DNA of 64,000 bases from Cyclobacterium sp. SYSU L10401 (GTDB taxonomy: Bacteria > Bacteroidota > Bacteroidia > Cytophagales > Cyclobacteriaceae): positions 1 to 64,000 of the forward strand of contig NZ_WOFO01000014.1 in NCBI RefSeq assembly GCF_010993705.1, written 5' to 3'. Positions within the stretch are counted from its first letter, which is position 1; every line of letters starts with the position of its first letter. Position numbers and translations under genes: made by a program. Of this stretch, positions 61,448 to 64,000 are shown piece by piece. The notes below the pieces were generated by a model, which was not told the origin of the DNA, searched no databases, and saw only the letters and a program-made list of their open reading frames with translations.

Positions 61448-64000
61448 TTATTGCACTGGAGCTTTCTTAAAATAAATTTTAAAGGTACTACCTTTACCCA
61501 GTTCACTTTCCACTTCGATGTCTCCGCCGGCATTGATGATCGTCTTTTTGACCAGGTACAAGCCTACCCCACTGCCTTCCACATGATTGTGCGCCCGCTG
61601 AAACATTCCGAAGATTTTCTTTAATTTATTTTCGGGTATCCCCAATCCATTGTCCTGTACAGAAAGTAGCGTAAAGTCAGCAGATTCCTCCGACCTTATC
61701 GTCACTTCAAGGGCTCGATCAGGGGACCTGTACTTGATGGCATTACTTAATATATTGGATAAGATACTGCGTAAGTTTTTTCTGGCAAAAGAGATTTCCG
61801 GTACTTCTAAATCCAGGTGAATGGTGACGTCTGACTTCACGATCAGGTCATTCATGCTAAATTCAACTTCCTCCAAAAGCTCCTTAATATTGACATCTTC
61901 ATAGCCGCCTACCTCGTTCTCAATTTTCGAAATATCTGAAAGCTCCTTGATAATCATCGTTAGATTGGAAATTGACTTGATGATCACGTCCATGGTTTCC
62001 TGGTCTTCCCTGGTTGGCAATTCTATGGACTCTTTTAAAAAGGAAACAAGAACCCCCAAATTGGCCAATGGGGCTTTCAAATCATGCGAAACAGCGTAAA
62101 TAAAGGTGTCATGATCCGCATTGATTCTTGAAAGTTTGTCCTGCACCTTCTTTAATTCGGTGATATCATTAAATGTGATTATCGCTCCACTATTTAAATT
62201 ATCAAGCTGTTTGACGTAAGGCATGGCAATCATCTGGTACCACCTTCCTTCCAGGGTTTGTACTTCTTTATTAACAGTAGCTGAGGAAGCAATCACCTGT
62301 TTGATATCATCCATTAAAGTAGAGAATCTAATATTGGTAGAAATATCACTGATGAGTCGTCCGATATCGCTTTCTTTCAGGTTGACCTGACGGATGGCTG
62401 AGGGTGTGAATTTCCTGAGAATTAAATCCTTATCTACATAGAGCTGGGCATTGATGGTGGACTTGAAGTAATTATTCAAGTCATCATTTAAATCGGCCAG
62501 CTCTTTTATCTTCAGCTGGTATTCATTGTTTACCGTTTGCAGCTCCTCATTGACCGACTGAAGCTCTTCATTGGTGCTTTGCATTTCTTCATTACTGGAA
62601 ATCAGTTCCTCGTTGTATGAAGAGATATTGTCATTGGAAGCAGCCAGGGCATCATAGGCTTCCCGTAGCTTTGCTTTGGCTTCAACGAGTTCACCTTTCA
62701 TGTCTTTAATGAATTGGCTGGTTTGTGCTTCCATCTTAAAGACATCAACTGGGGTGTCGGAGGTGTTTTCCATCTCAGCCTCGCTGAATAAAACAAGCAT
62801 GACATTTTGATCCGATGGATCCTCTGAAAGAAAAGGTTTTACCGAGACATTGATCAGGTGTTGTTCACCTTTAATGGAAACCTTTACATCTACTACCTTT
62901 GCCATACCACCGGTCTTTACGGCTTTGTGTAACGTGGTGGCGGTGGCTATGGAAAGCTCCTCAGGCAACATCTCAAGCAGGTTGAAATTAAATATTTTTG
63001 GAAGGAGGTATTTCTCATAGTCTCCACAGGTCTGAATGATTTCAAAATCAGTATCCACCCATATACCTGCCCCATAGCCGGATTCCTCCAACAAGGTTTG
63101 GTTGATGAGTTCCGTTAGGTTACTCTTGATGGTATTCTTTTGGATGCTCGCATTGTAATTTGGGTTGACCATTCGGTTTTCAAATCCGGGAGTGCTATAA
63201 GTAGTATCACGAAAATACCGGGCAACTTCGACGCTTTGAAAAATTCTCCACTTTTTGTCCACCTCACTGAAATATTTTCTCAAATCCCCCAGACTTTCAC
63301 TGGGACCCAAAAATAAGTAGCCACCCTTATTCAGGCAGAAATGAAGGGAAGAGAGGATTTTCTTCTGTAAAAGGGGGTTGATATAGATCAGCAGGTTCCT
63401 GCAGCTAATCAAATCTATCTTTCCATAGGGTGGTTGCTTTACGATATCATGGTCAGCAAAAATGATCATTTTCCGGATATTGTCCCTTACCTTGAATTGA
63501 TCCCCTTGCCTGGAAAAGTACTTCTTGAGCCGTTCCTCGGAAACGTTCCTGTTGATGTTCTCAGGGTAGACTCCTTTCGAAGCATGCTGCAAGGCTGCTT
63601 TGTCAATATCACTGGCAAAAATCTTTACTTCAAGATTTTTTCTTATTGCCGTAAGGTGTTCCGCAATTAGTATGGCCAGTGAATACGCTTCCTCCCCGGT
63701 AGCACAGCCCACTACCCAGACCTTCAAAGTATCCACCTGCAATTTGTTTTCTACGATGGCAGGGATAATTTTTTCTTCTATCACCTCAAAAGCTTCCTTA
63801 TCCCTGAAAAATTCAGTGACACTTATCAGAAATTCCTTGGCAAGAAAATTGATTTCATCCGGGTTTTCTTTTAAAGAGTCAGCATATTCTCTCAGTGAGT
63901 TAACCTTACTCCTGGTCATTCTTCTCACGATTCTTCTAATGATGGTAGGGCGTTTGTACTCTGAAAAATCAAGGGGAGTGTTTTCCTGGATCAGATCAAG
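61448..64000 (-). CDS. CheR-type methyltransferase / PAS / histidine kinase fusion, N-terminus outside window
   Basis: The frame is open to the right edge; 850 residues are visible. The first part is a CheR methyltransferase: the N-terminal helix FSEYKRPTIIRRIVRRM, the SAM motif VVGCATGEEAYSLAI, and the segment SCRNLLIYINPLLQKKIL. A PAS-like region follows, then a long coiled segment with repeated NEEL(Q) (about 445-500), another PAS, HisKA with His in IYAVSHDLKAPLANLG and an ATPase domain (GSGVGLYLVKKT). The family usually starts with a CheB methylesterase domain, which would be outside the window. No chemotaxis gene is adjacent, so the methyl acceptor is unknown. Confidence 0.9.
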   Translation of the reverse strand, partial: LDLIQENTPLDFSEYKRPTIIRRIVRRMTRSKVNSLREYADSLKENPDEINFLAKEFLISVTEFFRDKEAFEVIEEKIIPAIVENKLQVDTLKVWVVGCATGEEAYSLAILIAEHLTAIRKNLEVKIFASDIDKAALQHASKGVYPENINRNVSEERLKKYFSRQGDQFKVRDNIRKMIIFADHDIVKQPPYGKIDLISCRNLLIYINPLLQKKILSSLHFCLNKGGYLFLGPSESLGDLRKYFSEVDKKWRIFQSVEVARYFRDTTYSTPGFENRMVNPNYNASIQKNTIKSNLTELINQTLLEESGYGAGIWVDTDFEIIQTCGDYEKYLLPKIFNFNLLEMLPEELSIATATTLHKAVKTGGMAKVVDVKVSIKGEQHLINVSVKPFLSEDPSDQNVMLVLFSEAEMENTSDTPVDVFKMEAQTSQFIKDMKGELVEAKAKLREAYDALAASNDNISSYNEELISSNEEMQSTNEELQSVNEELQTVNNEYQLKIKELADLNDDLNNYFKSTINAQLYVDKDLILRKFTPSAIRQVNLKESDIGRLISDISTNIRFSTLMDDIKQVIASSATVNKEVQTLEGRWYQMIAMPYVKQLDNLNSGAIITFNDITELKKVQDKLSRINADHDTFIYAVSHDLKAPLANLGVLVSFLKESIELPTREDQETMDVIIKSISNLTMIIKELSDISKIENEVGGYEDVNIKELLEEVEFSMNDLIVKSDVTIHLDLEVPEISFARKNLRSILSNILSNAIKYRSPDRALEVTIRSEESADFTLLSVQDNGLGIPENKLKKIFGMFQRAHNHVEGSGVGLYLVKKTIINAGGDIEVESELGKGSTFKIYFKKAPVQ

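Overview
The window looks like a chromosomal segment of a Bacteroidota, most likely a Cytophagales member close to Cyclobacteriaceae. This rests on a SusC/SusD pair, a DUF983 and a DUF4412 protein, a Wzi-type capsule protein, a large modular surface protein, many hybrid histidine kinases, and promoters of the Bacteroidota type (-33 TTTG / -7 TAnnTTTG) instead of sigma70-type boxes. No rRNA, tRNA, CRISPR array, insertion sequence or phage gene was seen. The exact genus is inference.

Layout. 1-3572 (-) is the N-terminal part of a very large secreted protein with FN3-like and MBG repeats, cut by the left edge. 4172-5401 (-) is a membrane-anchored AraC-type regulator. 5624-11804 (-) is one compact five-gene operon: TetR regulator, ABC exporter with a degenerate ATPase domain, HlyD adaptor, TolC channel and an App1-type lipid phosphatase; a perfect inverted repeat lies in front of the tetR gene. 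Two small genes (DUF983 and a 67-residue protein) follow, then a fused phosphoserine phosphatase/phosphoglycerate dehydrogenase. 15580-15820 (-) appears to be an unannotated structured RNA with its own promoter, pairing ends and terminator. 16068-21280 (+) holds a tandem universal stress protein, a DUF4412 protein, DHFR, CinA and a 2-oxoacid dehydrogenase E2.

21282-25843 (-) is OsmC, a small protein, a Cache-like lipoprotein and a hybrid kinase, apparently one transcription unit. 26088-31107 (+) is an overlapping trio: site-2 protease with CBS-like tail, Ca2+-type P-ATPase and CoA transferase. 31173-34798 (-) holds a TPR histidine kinase, the remains of an FAD oxidoreductase gene, and a Tat-targeted class V aminotransferase. 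35021-39232 has arginase (+) and a reverse-strand operon of exo/endonuclease/phosphatase, GH18, nitrilase and NUDIX genes. 39586-43599 (+) is a 1337-residue phosphorelay kinase. 43724-47980 (+) carries prs, rplY, pth, a thiamine-binding-type protein and a Wzi protein.

48040-54002 has a Dabb lipoprotein, a lone receiver, a GH3/beta-lactamase fusion, a divergent sodium:solute symporter and a small membrane protein. 54199-60193 (-) has an aldo/keto reductase and a SusD/SusC pair with a strong terminator. The window ends with a small lipoprotein and a CheR/PAS/histidine kinase cut by the right edge.

Functionally the window mixes envelope transport and sensing (exporter, SusCD, Wzi, five sensor proteins) with housekeeping genes (serine synthesis, DHFR, PRPP synthase, L25, peptidyl-tRNA hydrolase). 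The item I consider most worth following is the structured RNA at 15580-15820, followed by the exporter operon with its unusual ATPase and lipid phosphatase.
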